NCBI RefSeq assembly: GCF_018137985.1
Contig: NZ_CP073084.1
Coordinates: forward strand, 1,612,001-1,676,000
Source: Streptococcus oriscaviae
Lineage (GTDB): Bacteria > Bacillota > Bacilli > Lactobacillales > Streptococcaceae
Length of the DNA: 64,000 bases
Reading direction: 5' to 3'
Below, piece by piece: positions 50,034-58,479 of the stretch. Within the stretch, counting starts at the first letter, position 1. Each line of letters starts with the position of its first letter. The translations under genes were made by a program, and so were the position numbers. Below the pieces are notes generated by a model, which searched no databases, was not told the DNA's origin, and worked only from the letters and a program-made list of their open reading frames with translations.

Positions 50034-50121
50034 GGAGCTTACACCGATTTTTTCTACGCTTGATAAGCTAGTACAAATCAGATATAATATAAAAAATAAG
50101 TTTCTTAACAAGGAGATCTCC

Positions 50122-51468
50122 ATGCAATCGGAATACGTTTTATTGTGCAGTCCATATAGATACAGTTCAGTTTTTGCCAATGCTGTCAGTGGACAGTTGA
50201 TTGAAAAAGAACTAATGAGTGTCGTCATGCCAGGTGTCAATATGATGACTAGAGGCCTGTTGCGAACCATGTTAGAAACAAACTATGGCATTACAGATTA
50301 TTCAAGTTTAAAAGAAGAAATTGATAAGCTTGAAGATGGTCGTTATCATGCTTTAGAAGATGTTTCGTCATTTATTGATGGAATAGCCAATCCTGATGTA
50401 AAAGACTTTTACCTTTCTTTAAATTCATTAACAGGTTCTCGAACCATTCAAGGGTTTGATGACTGCCGTATAATTGATGTTTTGACGAAATCGCATGCTG
50501 CTCGCTTGATTACTAAAGAAGAATTTGAGGAACTGTTTACCAAGCAAACAGAGCGTATCAAAAATAGTTATCAGACTTGGGAACACTATTTGGCCTCTTG
50601 TGTACTGGGAAAATTACTTCAGTTTGTTCCTAGCTCAGAAACGATTACAAGCGTTGAGGAATATGTGGTAGATGTTTATTCTTTTTGTATTGCACTGACG
50701 AATGTCTTTTCTTATGCTACTTTTTGGGCAAATCATGAGTTAGCCAACTTGACAGCCTTGTTAGAAAACCTCTTACCTGAAGAAATTGTTAAAGAGTTAA
50801 AACCAAGGCAAAATCGTGTGGATTATAAGGGTGAGATTCCAGGACTTACTGCGCCTTCAAATGATTTGCTTGCTTCCCTAGAAGGAACCTCTATAGACCC
50901 AACTTTTATCGATTATGAACGCTATCAGTACCTGAGCGAACTTGCAGATTATGTTTTTTGGACTCCCCTTATTGAGAATAATCTTGAATGGATGATTGCA
51001 GAAAAAAACTTGCAAGAACAAGATACAATTCTTTTACCAAAGGAGTATGCAAGTCTTTATTCGGCTAGAGTATTTTGGTATCATTATCCAAGCTACAAGG
51101 AGTTGCATGAAGAACATATTTTTGCCATGTTTGAAGGAACTCTAAGTTTAAATCTTATCTTTACAGAGGAAGCTGTCTACACCTTTAAGAAGAAATTATT
51201 CGGCAAACCAGCACTTGTCAGAATCCCTTGGGAACAAGTTGAGTTAAGCTCGTCACTTAATTTATGGATGGAAGAGAGTAAAATTCATTTTGGCAAAAAG
51301 ACAATCTCTAATGTCAGTCCAGTTTTAAGCGAAATCGGCCTAAATAGTAAGGCTATTGACGACCTAGATTCTCAAGAAAGGAAAGCTCTTGAAAATGAAT
51401 GGCAACAAAAAATGAATCAATTTTTAGAGGGTATTCCTCAACGGATTCGTGAATTTAAAGGGAAATGA
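50122..51468 (+). CDS. Unknown protein with DUF1266-like region
   Basis: 448 residues, soluble, acidic. Residues about 110-200 (CRIIDVLTKSHAARLITKEEFEELF ... SYQTWEHYLASCVLGKLLQF) follow the DUF1266 pattern known from E. coli YbeU/YbeR, whose function is not known. The C-terminal part (about 325-400; FEGTLSLNLIFTEEAVYTFKKKLFGKPALVRIPW) looks like a beta-rich PH/GRAM-like module. ATG 50122 follows AAGGAGA; the 34 upstream codons of the frame overlap the uvrA terminator. The gene is visibly more AT-rich than uvrA and the peptidase gene beside it, and it separates two genes usually adjacent in streptococci, so it may be an insertion. Confidence 0.75.
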   Translation: MQSEYVLLCSPYRYSSVFANAVSGQLIEKELMSVVMPGVNMMTRGLLRTMLETNYGITDYSSLKEEIDKLEDGRYHALEDVSSFIDGIANPDVKDFYLSLNSLTGSRTIQGFDDCRIIDVLTKSHAARLITKEEFEELFTKQTERIKNSYQTWEHYLASCVLGKLLQFVPSSETITSVEEYVVDVYSFCIALTNVFSYATFWANHELANLTALLENLLPEEIVKELKPRQNRVDYKGEIPGLTAPSNDLLASLEGTSIDPTFIDYERYQYLSELADYVFWTPLIENNLEWMIAEKNLQEQDTILLPKEYASLYSARVFWYHYPSYKELHEEHIFAMFEGTLSLNLIFTEEAVYTFKKKLFGKPALVRIPWEQVELSSSLNLWMEESKIHFGKKTISNVSPVLSEIGLNSKAIDDLDSQERKALENEWQQKMNQFLEGIPQRIREFKGK

Positions 51469-51492
51469 GAAGAAACTCTTAATGCTGTTTTG

Positions 51493-51516
51493 AAAAGTCG
51501 CTTAGGCGACTTTTTT
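51493..51516 (+). terminator. Terminator of the DUF1266-like gene
   Basis: AAAAGTCGC-ttag-GCGACTTTTTT hairpin. Confidence 0.85.
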
Positions 51517-51535
51517 CTGGATTTACTGGAAAGAA

Positions 51536-51564
51536 TTGGTATTTGTCCGCATTTCTGCTATAAT
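51536..51564 (+). promoter_or_regulatory. Promoter of the M24 peptidase gene
   Basis: TTGGTA (51536-51541), 17 bp, TATAAT (51559-51564) with an extended TGC. Confidence 0.72.
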
Positions 51565-51590
51565 AGTTACAAAATCTTTGGAGGGCTACG

Positions 51591-52652
51591 ATGCAAAAAA
51601 GACTTGAAAAATTTGAAGCGAAATTGGTCCAGTCAGATGTGGATGGCATCTTGGTGACTGGGCAGAATAATATTTATTATCTAACAGGTTTCTGGGGAAC
51701 AGAGGCGACCGTCTTCATCAGTGGCAAGCGCCGCTTGTTTGTGACAGATGCACGCTACACCTTGATTGCCAAGGCGACCGTACAAGGCTTTGATATTATT
51801 GAAAGCCGTTTTGCACTTGAAGAAATTGCTAAGGTTATCAAGGAAGATGGTCTTGAAAAAATTGGTTTTGACAGTGAGGTGACCTATGGGTTCTATCAAG
51901 GGCTGACTAGCATTTTCGCAGGCTATCAGTTGGTTGCCATGTCAAACTTTATCGAAGACTTGCGCATGATTAAGGATGAGAAGGAAATTGCGACCATCCG
52001 CCGTGCCTGTCAGATTTCTGACCAAGCCTTTCTGGATGTTTTGGACTTTATCAAACCGGGTCAGACGACGGAGATGGATGTCAATCATTTCCTGGATCAT
52101 CGCATGCGCCAGCTTGGGGCGGAAGGGGCTTCTTTTGAGTTCATCGTGGCATCTGGTTACCGCTCTGCTATGCCCCATGGAAGAGCATCGGACAAGGTTA
52201 TTCAGACAGGCGAGAGCTTGACGCTGGACTTTGGTTGCTACTATCAGCACTATGTGAGTGATATGACACGCACCATCCATATCGGTCATGTAACAGACCA
52301 AGAACGCGAGATCTATGATGTGGTCTTGCGTGCCAACAAGGCCTTGATTGAGCAGGCCAAAGAAGGTCTTACCTATCGTGAATTTGACAGCATTCCGCGT
52401 GAGATTATCAACGTGGCGGGCTACGGTGCCAACTTTACACACGGGATTGGCCATGGTATCGGTTTAGACATTCATGAGTATCCTTATTTTGGTAACTCTG
52501 ACGAAACCATCAAGGCAGGAATGGTCTTGACGGATGAGCCTGGTATCTATTTGGACGGTTTGTACGGCGTCCGTATTGAAGATGATCTATTGATTACAGA
52601 AACGGGTTGTGAAGTATTAACCTTGGCGCCAAAAGAGTTGATTGTCTTGTAA
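51591..52652 (+). CDS. M24-family Xaa-Pro peptidase (PepP/PepQ type)
   Basis: 353 residues, the short form. N-terminal creatinase-like domain (1-125) and pita-bread catalytic domain. The five metal ligands are visible: LDFGCYYQHYVSDMTRTIHIG (two Asp), THGIGHGIGLDIHEYP (His), LTDEPGIYL (Glu) and GVRIEDDLL (Glu). It cleaves Xaa-Pro bonds in small peptides. Whether it is an aminopeptidase P or a prolidase cannot be decided from sequence. Confidence 0.9.
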   Translation: MQKRLEKFEAKLVQSDVDGILVTGQNNIYYLTGFWGTEATVFISGKRRLFVTDARYTLIAKATVQGFDIIESRFALEEIAKVIKEDGLEKIGFDSEVTYGFYQGLTSIFAGYQLVAMSNFIEDLRMIKDEKEIATIRRACQISDQAFLDVLDFIKPGQTTEMDVNHFLDHRMRQLGAEGASFEFIVASGYRSAMPHGRASDKVIQTGESLTLDFGCYYQHYVSDMTRTIHIGHVTDQEREIYDVVLRANKALIEQAKEGLTYREFDSIPREIINVAGYGANFTHGIGHGIGLDIHEYPYFGNSDETIKAGMVLTDEPGIYLDGLYGVRIEDDLLITETGCEVLTLAPKELIVL

Positions 52653-52666
52653 TCTATGATGGTGAT

Positions 52667-52690
52667 AAGCCCCCACTGGGGGTTTTTAGT
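52667..52690 (+). terminator. Terminator of the M24 peptidase gene
   Basis: AAGCCCCC-act-GGGGGTTTTT hairpin. Confidence 0.82.
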
Positions 52691-52760
52691 CTGTTGCTGG
52701 AAACGGGTATAAAAGCCTATTGAGCGTTTGAATGACTTTGACAGTTCAGTATTGCAAGAT

Positions 52761-52789
52761 TTGAGAAATCCAGCATTTTGTGGTAAAAT
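52761..52789 (+). promoter_or_regulatory. Promoter of efp-asp23-nusB
   Basis: TTGAGA (52761-52766), 17 bp, TAAAAT (52784-52789). Confidence 0.65.
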
Positions 52790-52826
52790 AAAACGAATCA
52801 AAAAAATTTAAGAGGTACTCAATACA

Positions 52827-53384
52827 ATGATTGAAGCAAGTAAACTTAGAGCTGGTATGACCTTTGAAGCAGATGGCAAACTAATCAAGGTTTTGGATGC
52901 CAGCCACCACAAGCCAGGTAAGGGAAATACCATCATGCGGATGAAATTGCGTGACGTTCGTACAGGTTCTACTTTTGATACAACCTACCGTCCAGATGAA
53001 AAATTTGAGCAAGCCATTATCGAAACAGTTCCTGCTCAATACCTTTACCAAATGGATGACACTGCTTATTTCATGAACACTGAAACCTATGACCAATATG
53101 AAATTCCAGTGGCAAACATCAAGGAAGAATTGCTCTATATCTTGGAAAATTCAGATGTGAAAATCCAGTTTTATGGAACAGAGGTAATCGGTGTAACCGT
53201 GCCAACAACTGTTGAATTGGTGGTTGCAGAAACACAACCATCTATCAAAGGAGCAACCGTAACAGGTTCTGGTAAGCCTGCAACAATGGAAACAGGTCTT
53301 GTGGTCAATGTACCAGACTTTATCGAGGCCGGCCAAAAATTAGTTATCAATACAGCAGAAGGAACCTACGTTTCACGAGCTTAA
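52827..53384 (+). CDS. efp: Elongation factor P
   Basis: 185 residues. Relieves ribosome stalling at polyproline. The loop HHKPGKGN carries the Lys at the tip of domain I. EMT-type domains II and III follow, with the C-terminal [22 protein letters not shown] signature. No Pro-Pro-Gly tip insertion or arginine at the tip, so modification, if any, would be of the Lys type. First gene of efp-asp23-nusB, a standard Firmicute order. Confidence 0.96.
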   Translation: MIEASKLRAGMTFEADGKLIKVLDASHHKPGKGNTIMRMKLRDVRTGSTFDTTYRPDEKFEQAIIETVPAQYLYQMDDTAYFMNTETYDQYEIPVANIKEELLYILENSDVKIQFYGTEVIGVTVPTTVELVVAETQPSIKGATVTGSGKPATMETGLVVNVPDFIEAGQKLVINTAEGTYVSRA

Positions 53385-53407
53385 TCAGCACTTAGAAAGG
53401 AGAGCTC

Positions 53408-53800
53408 ATGACAAAAGAGAATCTAGGCGAAATTGTTATTGCCCCTCGAGTTCTTGAGGTGATTACAGGCATTGCAGCAGCTAAGGTGGATGGCGTTCAC
53501 TCGCTCCACAACAAGCGCGTGGCAGACAGCCTATCAAAGACAGCTTTGAACCGCGGTGTCTATCTTCAGGCAGATGAAGAAGGTAACGTGACAGCAGACA
53601 TCTACGTTTATCTACAATACGGTGTCAATGTGCCAGCGGTGTCCATGGACATTCAGCGTGCAGTCAAAACAGCAGTTGCCAACTACGCAGATGTAGCAGT
53701 TGTTGCTGTAAATATCCATGTGGATGGCATTGTTCCAGACAAAACACCAAAACCAGACTTGAAAGACTTGTTTGGCGAGGATTTCCTCGATGAAGAATAA
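53408..53800 (+). CDS. Asp23/Gls24-family protein (YqhY type)
   Basis: 130 residues with an Asp23 domain (IVIAPRVLEVITGIAAAKVDGVHSLHNKR, VTADIYVYLQYGVNVPAVS, VVAVNIHVDGIVPDK). The YqhY-type member sits between efp and nusB in many Firmicutes; in Bacillus it has been linked to lipid metabolism. Its end overlaps the nusB start by 11 bp. Ribosome site AAAGGAGAG. Confidence 0.88.
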   Translation: MTKENLGEIVIAPRVLEVITGIAAAKVDGVHSLHNKRVADSLSKTALNRGVYLQADEEGNVTADIYVYLQYGVNVPAVSMDIQRAVKTAVANYADVAVVAVNIHVDGIVPDKTPKPDLKDLFGEDFLDEE

Positions 53801-54218
53801 GCAACAAGAATCCAGACACTCCCTTCGGCAATGCGCCCTGCAAGCCATTGTTTCGTTGGAATTTGGTCAAGACCCCCTTCAGGCAGCCCAGTTTTCTTAT
53901 CTGTACGATAAGGAAGAAGAGCAGGGTGAGGTGGAAATTCCACTCTTCCTCCTGAATCTGGTGACGGGCGTTGCAGACCACCAGTCAGATTTGGATAAGG
54001 CTCTCGCAGGCAAACTTAAGACTGGTTGGACCTTGGAGCGTCTGACGTTGATTGACAAGAACATCATGCGGTTGGGGCTCTTTGAAATTCTGTATTTTGA
54101 AGAAACACCTGCTCGCGTGGCTGTCAATGAAGCCATCGAGCTGGCCAAAGAGTTTTCTGACGAAGCTTCCGCTAAATTTATCAATGGTGTGTTAAGCCAG
54201 TTTATTCAAGAAAATTAA
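53790..54218 (+). CDS. nusB: Transcription antitermination factor NusB
   Basis: 142 residues, all-helical NusB domain (SRHSLRQCALQAIVSLEFGQDP, LIDKNIMRLGLFEILYFEETPARVAVNEAIELAKEFSDEASAKFINGVL). It works with S10 at boxA of rRNA operons. The frame is open six codons further upstream, but ATG 53790 has GGCGAGGA before it and overlaps the stop of the Asp23-like gene, indicating coupling. Confidence 0.95.
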   Translation: MKNKQQESRHSLRQCALQAIVSLEFGQDPLQAAQFSYLYDKEEEQGEVEIPLFLLNLVTGVADHQSDLDKALAGKLKTGWTLERLTLIDKNIMRLGLFEILYFEETPARVAVNEAIELAKEFSDEASAKFINGVLSQFIQEN

Positions 54219-54247
54219 AAGCGTGCCTTTTGAAGGCAGGCTTTTCT
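54217..54247 (+). terminator. nusB terminator
   Basis: AAAAGC-g-TGCCTT/AAGGCA-g-GCTTTT hairpin with T-rich end. Confidence 0.78.
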
Positions 54248-54311
54248 TATTGCTAAAAAATCCGAACGTTTGGAAATTGGTGAAGCAAATACTTTTTTAC
54301 TTCAAAAAGAA

Positions 54312-54340
54312 TTGAAAAAATGAAGCGCTTGCATTATAAT
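54312..54340 (+). promoter_or_regulatory. Promoter and LacI/CcpA-type operator of the second GH32 gene
   Basis: TTGAAA (54312-54317), 17 bp, TATAAT (54335-54340). The spacer contains TGAAGCGCTTGCA (54321-54333) with the perfect core AAGCGCTT, the pattern bound by LacI-family regulators such as ScrR or CcpA. Binding there would block RNA polymerase. Confidence 0.7.
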
Positions 54341-54369
54341 GAAGTAAATAAATTGAAAGAGGACTGAAA

Positions 54370-55830
54370 ATGAAAGAATGGACTCAAGAAGAACGCTATC
54401 GCGTTTTGCAGGACAAGAGTGAGATTGCAGAATTGTATGAAAAGATACAGACTTCCGATTACCGTCAGACCTACCACCTCCAGCCGATAACAGGTCTTTC
54501 CAGTGACCCCAATGGTTTTGTCTATCACAAGGGTGTCTGGCACCTCTACTATCAATGGTGTCCATGGGGAGCGGTTCACGGGCTTAAATATTGGTATCAT
54601 ACGACTTCGGCTGACTTGGTTCATTGGCGTAACGAAGGAGTGGGAATCCATCCGGATACTATCTACGACAATAAAGGGGTTCACTCTGGTTCAGGTTTTT
54701 CAGCAGATGACAAACTGTATTTATTCTACACAGGAAACCACCGAGATGAAAACTGGGTGCGAACTCCCTACACTTGCGTAGCGGAGTTGACAGACCAAGG
54801 CCAACTAATCAAACATCCTGAGCCGCTCTTTGGGCCACATCCTGCCTATACGGAGCATCAGCGAGATCCAAAAGTCGTCTATGACAAGGATACGGAACGC
54901 TACTATATTCTTCTAGGAGCCCAGTCGCAAGAACTGAAAGGCCGTGTTCTTATCTATTCCTCTGCTTCTTTGCTTGAGGGGTGGACATTTGCTGGTGAGT
55001 TAAAGGTACCAGGCTTTGAGGACTTGGGTGGCATGTGGGAATGTCCCTCTATTGAGCGCATCAATGGAAAAGATGTCCTCGTCTTCTCACCTCAGTACAC
55101 CACGCTTCCTCATCGCGGGCCAAGTACCAATCACAATATCTATCTCATTGGACAGATGGACTTCTCCAAATTAACCTTTACTGCAGAGGGAGATTACCGC
55201 CATCTGGATTATGGATTTGATTTTTATGCTGCCCAGTTTGCGGCCAATGTCCAAGAAGAGGATAAGGCTATCTTGACTGCTTGGATTGGTCTGCCTGACA
55301 ATCACTATCCGACAGAGAGTGAAGATTGGGAAGGTAGTTTGATTGTTCCGCGGGAATTGCGGATTGAGGATAACCGGCTCAAACAGGCTCCTATTTCCGG
55401 CTTGAGCCAGCTACGGGGAGAAGAACTGGCGCTTGATGGGAGATTGCCGCGAGTATGTGAACTAGAGTTGACAACAACTGGTAAGGATAACCTAGACCTA
55501 GCCTTCTTCTGTCAAGAAGGGGATAAGGGTGGACTGCGCTTGGTTTATGATGCGCAGGAAAAAGTCTGTCACTTTGACCGCAGCCAGATGGAGCAGCGTT
55601 TCAATGTTGCTATTGGAGAACAATTGTCAGTTCCTTTGGAGCAGGAGCTGACAAGCCTACGAGTCTTTATCGACCGCAGTTCAATTGAGTTCTTCTTTAA
55701 TGATGGGGAAGCGACTTTCACCAGCCACCTCTATCCGACGGCAACCGAAACTGGTTTGAAATTGGATCAGGGAGTTCAGATTCGGGCTTGGGAGCTAAAA
55801 TCTTCTGTCACAGATGATTTTATCGTATAA
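54370..55830 (+). CDS. GH32 family hydrolase, second sucrose-6-phosphate hydrolase/fructosidase
   Basis: 486 residues, no signal peptide, so cytosolic. Five-bladed GH32 catalytic domain (about 40-345) and beta-sandwich C-terminal domain. Catalytic positions: SDPNG holds the nucleophile Asp (the preceding Asn of the usual NDPNG is Ser), RDPKV the transition-state Asp, WECPS the acid/base Glu. It should cleave a beta-fructoside, probably phosphorylated by a PTS. It is clearly distinct from ScrB encoded at 56825 and has its own operator-containing promoter. Likely a paralogue for another fructoside or sucrose-6-phosphate. Convergent with scrR. Confidence 0.85.
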   Translation: MKEWTQEERYRVLQDKSEIAELYEKIQTSDYRQTYHLQPITGLSSDPNGFVYHKGVWHLYYQWCPWGAVHGLKYWYHTTSADLVHWRNEGVGIHPDTIYDNKGVHSGSGFSADDKLYLFYTGNHRDENWVRTPYTCVAELTDQGQLIKHPEPLFGPHPAYTEHQRDPKVVYDKDTERYYILLGAQSQELKGRVLIYSSASLLEGWTFAGELKVPGFEDLGGMWECPSIERINGKDVLVFSPQYTTLPHRGPSTNHNIYLIGQMDFSKLTFTAEGDYRHLDYGFDFYAAQFAANVQEEDKAILTAWIGLPDNHYPTESEDWEGSLIVPRELRIEDNRLKQAPISGLSQLRGEELALDGRLPRVCELELTTTGKDNLDLAFFCQEGDKGGLRLVYDAQEKVCHFDRSQMEQRFNVAIGEQLSVPLEQELTSLRVFIDRSSIEFFFNDGEATFTSHLYPTATETGLKLDQGVQIRAWELKSSVTDDFIV

Positions 55831-55857
55831 AAAAGATTGGCCGCGCCAATCTTTTTT
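55829..55857. terminator. Bidirectional terminator between the GH32 gene and scrR
   Basis: AAAAAAGATTGGC-cgc-GCCAATCTTTTTT, symmetric, between convergent genes. Confidence 0.85.
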
Positions 55858-56821
55858 AAATGCTTTTTCCGGGAAGTAGGCTAATGGGCAAGGAGTAGGT
55901 GGTTGCCGGGATTTCTTGGCCTTCGATTTTATTGAGCAAGAGCTCGACGGTCAGTTTTGCGATGTCTTGAATAGGCTGCTTGATAGTGGTTAATTGTGGA
56001 ACATAGTTTTCGATGAAGGTTGTTCCGTCATAACCAATGACCTTCAACTCCTGTGGAACAGCGATTCCTAATTCTTTGGCAATCTTAATGACCAAGATGG
56101 CAGTCAAATCGTCAGATGCAAAGAGGCCATCTGGCTTGATTTCCTTGAGAATCCGTTTGATTTCCATTTCCTTTCGGATAGGAGAGTAGTCACTGGAGAG
56201 ATTGATGTAGTGGGCATCGGGCAGGATGGAGCTAAAGCCGGTTCGTCGGAGTCCAGTTGGAGAGGAACTATCGTCGTTACCGGTAATCATGACGATGGTT
56301 TGGCAGTGGCTTTGCTGCAGAGTTTGGGCTGCTAGGACACCGCCGGCATAGTTATCCGAGGATACTACGGGAATCTCAGGGGATAGATTGCGGTCGAAAG
56401 CAACGATAGGAGCTCCGACACGGTTGTAATCCGTGATACCGAGGTTGTGGCTACCTGAGATAATCCCATCGACCTGATTGGCTGCCAACATTTCTAAGTA
56501 TTCCCGTTCCTTGACGGGGTCTTGTTGGCTGTTGCAGATAATGGTTTTGTAGCCCTTGTTAAACAATTCTTGTTCCAGGTATTCAATCAGCTCAGCATAG
56601 AAAATGTGGCTGATATTGGGGAAGATAAGTCCAACCAGTTTGGCGGATTTCCCCTGCAGACTCCGTGCCAGATTGTTGGGCTTATAGCCCAGCTCTTTCA
56701 TGGCAGCAGTAACTTTCTGGATTGTTTTTTCCGAGAGATAACCCTTGCGATTGATAACTCGTGAAACGGTGGTGGGGCTAACCCCCGCTAATTTCGCAAC
56801 ATCTGTAAGTTTAGTGACCAT
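55856..56821 (-). CDS. scrR: Sucrose operon repressor ScrR (LacI family)
   Basis: 321 residues. N-terminal LacI HTH and hinge (MVTKLTDVAKLAGVSPTTVSRVINRKGYLSEKT), then a periplasmic-binding-like effector domain. It lies 3 bp after scrB on the same strand, so it is cotranscribed and probably autoregulated. It should bind the operators in the scrB-scrA intergenic region and possibly that before the second GH32 gene. Effector in related systems is thought to be a phosphorylated sugar. Confidence 0.92.
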   Translation of the reverse strand: MVTKLTDVAKLAGVSPTTVSRVINRKGYLSEKTIQKVTAAMKELGYKPNNLARSLQGKSAKLVGLIFPNISHIFYAELIEYLEQELFNKGYKTIICNSQQDPVKEREYLEMLAANQVDGIISGSHNLGITDYNRVGAPIVAFDRNLSPEIPVVSSDNYAGGVLAAQTLQQSHCQTIVMITGNDDSSSPTGLRRTGFSSILPDAHYINLSSDYSPIRKEMEIKRILKEIKPDGLFASDDLTAILVIKIAKELGIAVPQELKVIGYDGTTFIENYVPQLTTIKQPIQDIAKLTVELLLNKIEGQEIPATTYSLPISLLPGKSI

Positions 56822-56824
56822 ATC

Positions 56825-58264
56825 TTAATACTTCAATTCATAGTATTTACCAGTGACCTCACCTGCTTGTAGAAGAATACCTGTCTGGTCTTCGCGAGGA
56901 AAGACGCGGCCGGTAAATACTTTCTCTCCCTTGTTGATAAAGATTTCAAAAATAGACTTGTCAATGAAGATGGAAGCAGTTGTTTCAGCTTTGTCAATGC
57001 TGCAAGAACGGCTGGTTCCAAACTCAAGAGCATATTGTTCACCTGTATTTGAACGATCGATAGTGACTGCACCTTCCTTGGTATCTACCGTAATGTTGAA
57101 GCCCTTACCGTCCTTGTCTGCTAAGAGAACCAACTCGGTCTTGGTATCCGCCGCAAAGGTCAATTCAAGCTCATAGGTATTGTTGGTATTTGAAAGATTG
57201 GTAAAGTCCTGCTCTGACTGGCGCAGGCTGCTAATGGCTTCGACAGGGTACTGATAGAGTTTTCCGTCTTTGATGGTCAGCTCCTTGACCAAGCTCATGG
57301 CTCCTTGATAATCATAGCGGTCAGTTGGATAGGTAACATCTGGCAGACCAATCCAACTGATGGCAAGTGCTCGTCCATCAGGAGCATTGAAGGCTTGGGT
57401 AGCATAGGCCTCAAAGCCGTAGTCTAAGTTTTGAATCGGAGAAGGATTGACGATGGTTGCGGTCTTTGTGTCAAACGTTTGACCTATTTTATACATATTT
57501 GGATAGATGTTTCCGTAATCAATGACACGTTTATCAAGACCTTGTGGACAATAAAGTAAGACAGGTTGTTCATCTACAAAGACCAAATTCGGGCATTCTA
57601 TCATGTAGGAAGTGGCGTCGTTTTCAAAATCCAAGTCCCCTACAAAATTCCAAGATTTGTAATTATCTTTGTCTGCTTTGTAAAGTTTGACAAAACCTTT
57701 CTTGTCAAGACTTTGTGCCCCTATGATGGCGTAGTATTCCCCGTTATAGAAGAAAATCTGCGGATCACGGAAATGTTCAGTCACATCCTCTGGTTTTTCA
57801 ATGAGGGTGTGAGGAACTTTTTCAAGATTTCCCTGGCTATCCAGCAGTCCGCCATTTTGATAGGTCAGGCGATCCCAGTTTTCGTCGCGGACATTGCCTG
57901 TATAGAAGATAAAGAGCTTGTCGCCAAACTGCATGGCAGAGCCAGAATACATACCGTGGCTATCCAGTTCGGTATCCGGATAGAGAATGGTACCTGTTTC
58001 CTTAAAGTGTACGAGGTCAGTGGACTCAGTTTGTACCCAAGATTTCAGACCGTGTGCGGCTCCGAATGGGAAATACTGATAAAACAACTGCCATTTTCCT
58101 TTGAAGAATGAAAAACCGTTGGGGTCGTTGAGCAAACCATGAGGAGGCTCCACATGAAACTCAGAGCGCCATGGAGATGAAGCAGCATTTTCTTTGATTT
58201 TGCTGATTTCGTCCTCCGTCCACTCTGAATATGGTTTATATCTCTGTTCAATACTTAGTGACAT
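56825..58264 (-). CDS. scrB: Sucrose-6-phosphate hydrolase
   Basis: 479 residues, GH32. LLNDPNGF (nucleophile), FRDPQIF and IECPNLVF (acid/base Glu) are all canonical. No signal peptide. Splits sucrose-6-phosphate made by ScrA into glucose-6-phosphate and fructose. ATG 58264 behind GGAGGATACC; the four upstream in-frame codons include the ribosome site and are excluded. First gene of scrB-scrR, divergent from scrA. Confidence 0.94.
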   Translation of the reverse strand: MSLSIEQRYKPYSEWTEDEISKIKENAASSPWRSEFHVEPPHGLLNDPNGFSFFKGKWQLFYQYFPFGAAHGLKSWVQTESTDLVHFKETGTILYPDTELDSHGMYSGSAMQFGDKLFIFYTGNVRDENWDRLTYQNGGLLDSQGNLEKVPHTLIEKPEDVTEHFRDPQIFFYNGEYYAIIGAQSLDKKGFVKLYKADKDNYKSWNFVGDLDFENDATSYMIECPNLVFVDEQPVLLYCPQGLDKRVIDYGNIYPNMYKIGQTFDTKTATIVNPSPIQNLDYGFEAYATQAFNAPDGRALAISWIGLPDVTYPTDRYDYQGAMSLVKELTIKDGKLYQYPVEAISSLRQSEQDFTNLSNTNNTYELELTFAADTKTELVLLADKDGKGFNITVDTKEGAVTIDRSNTGEQYALEFGTSRSCSIDKAETTASIFIDKSIFEIFINKGEKVFTGRVFPREDQTGILLQAGEVTGKYYELKY

Positions 58265-58320
58265 GGTATCCTCCACATATTTTTCTTATGATTATTTACT
58301 CCAAAAGTATCTATACACTA

Positions 58321-58349
58321 ATAGTAGATGTTTTTTGCAAAAAAAGCAA
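58321..58349 (-). promoter_or_regulatory. scrB-scrR promoter
   Basis: Minus strand TTGCTT (58344-58349), 17 bp, TACTAT (58321-58326). Confidence 0.6.
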
Positions 58350-58377
58350 CTTTTATCTCGGAAAAAAATAAAATTTC

Positions 58378-58393
58378 TGCAAAACGTTTGACA
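58378..58393 (+). promoter_or_regulatory. Operator O1 in the scrA promoter
   Basis: TGCAAAACGTTTGACA with the near-palindromic core AAACGTTT, LacI-family type. It covers the -35 of scrA. Confidence 0.6.
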
Positions 58394-58415
58394 TATTTTT
58401 TAAAAGTGATATAAT
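58388..58415 (+). promoter_or_regulatory. scrA promoter
   Basis: TTGACA (58388-58393), 16 bp, TATAAT (58410-58415): consensus in both boxes, so repression is expected to set its level. Confidence 0.8.
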
Positions 58416-58424
58416 AAGACCATA

Positions 58425-58444
58425 GAAAGCGTGAAAACACTTTC
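58425..58444 (+). promoter_or_regulatory. Operator O2 downstream of the scrA promoter
   Basis: GAAAGCGTGAAAACACTTTC: inverted repeat GAAAG-c-GT/AC-a-CTTTC just after the transcription start. It also matches cre at 11 of 14 positions. ScrR and CcpA are both candidates. Confidence 0.5.
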
Positions 58445-58479
58445 AAAAACATAAAAAATCAATAAGGAGATTTTTGCAA

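Noticed and set aside
50020..50121. 34-codon extension of the DUF1266-like frame
   Set aside because: It runs through the uvrA terminator; ATG 50122 follows AAGGAGA.
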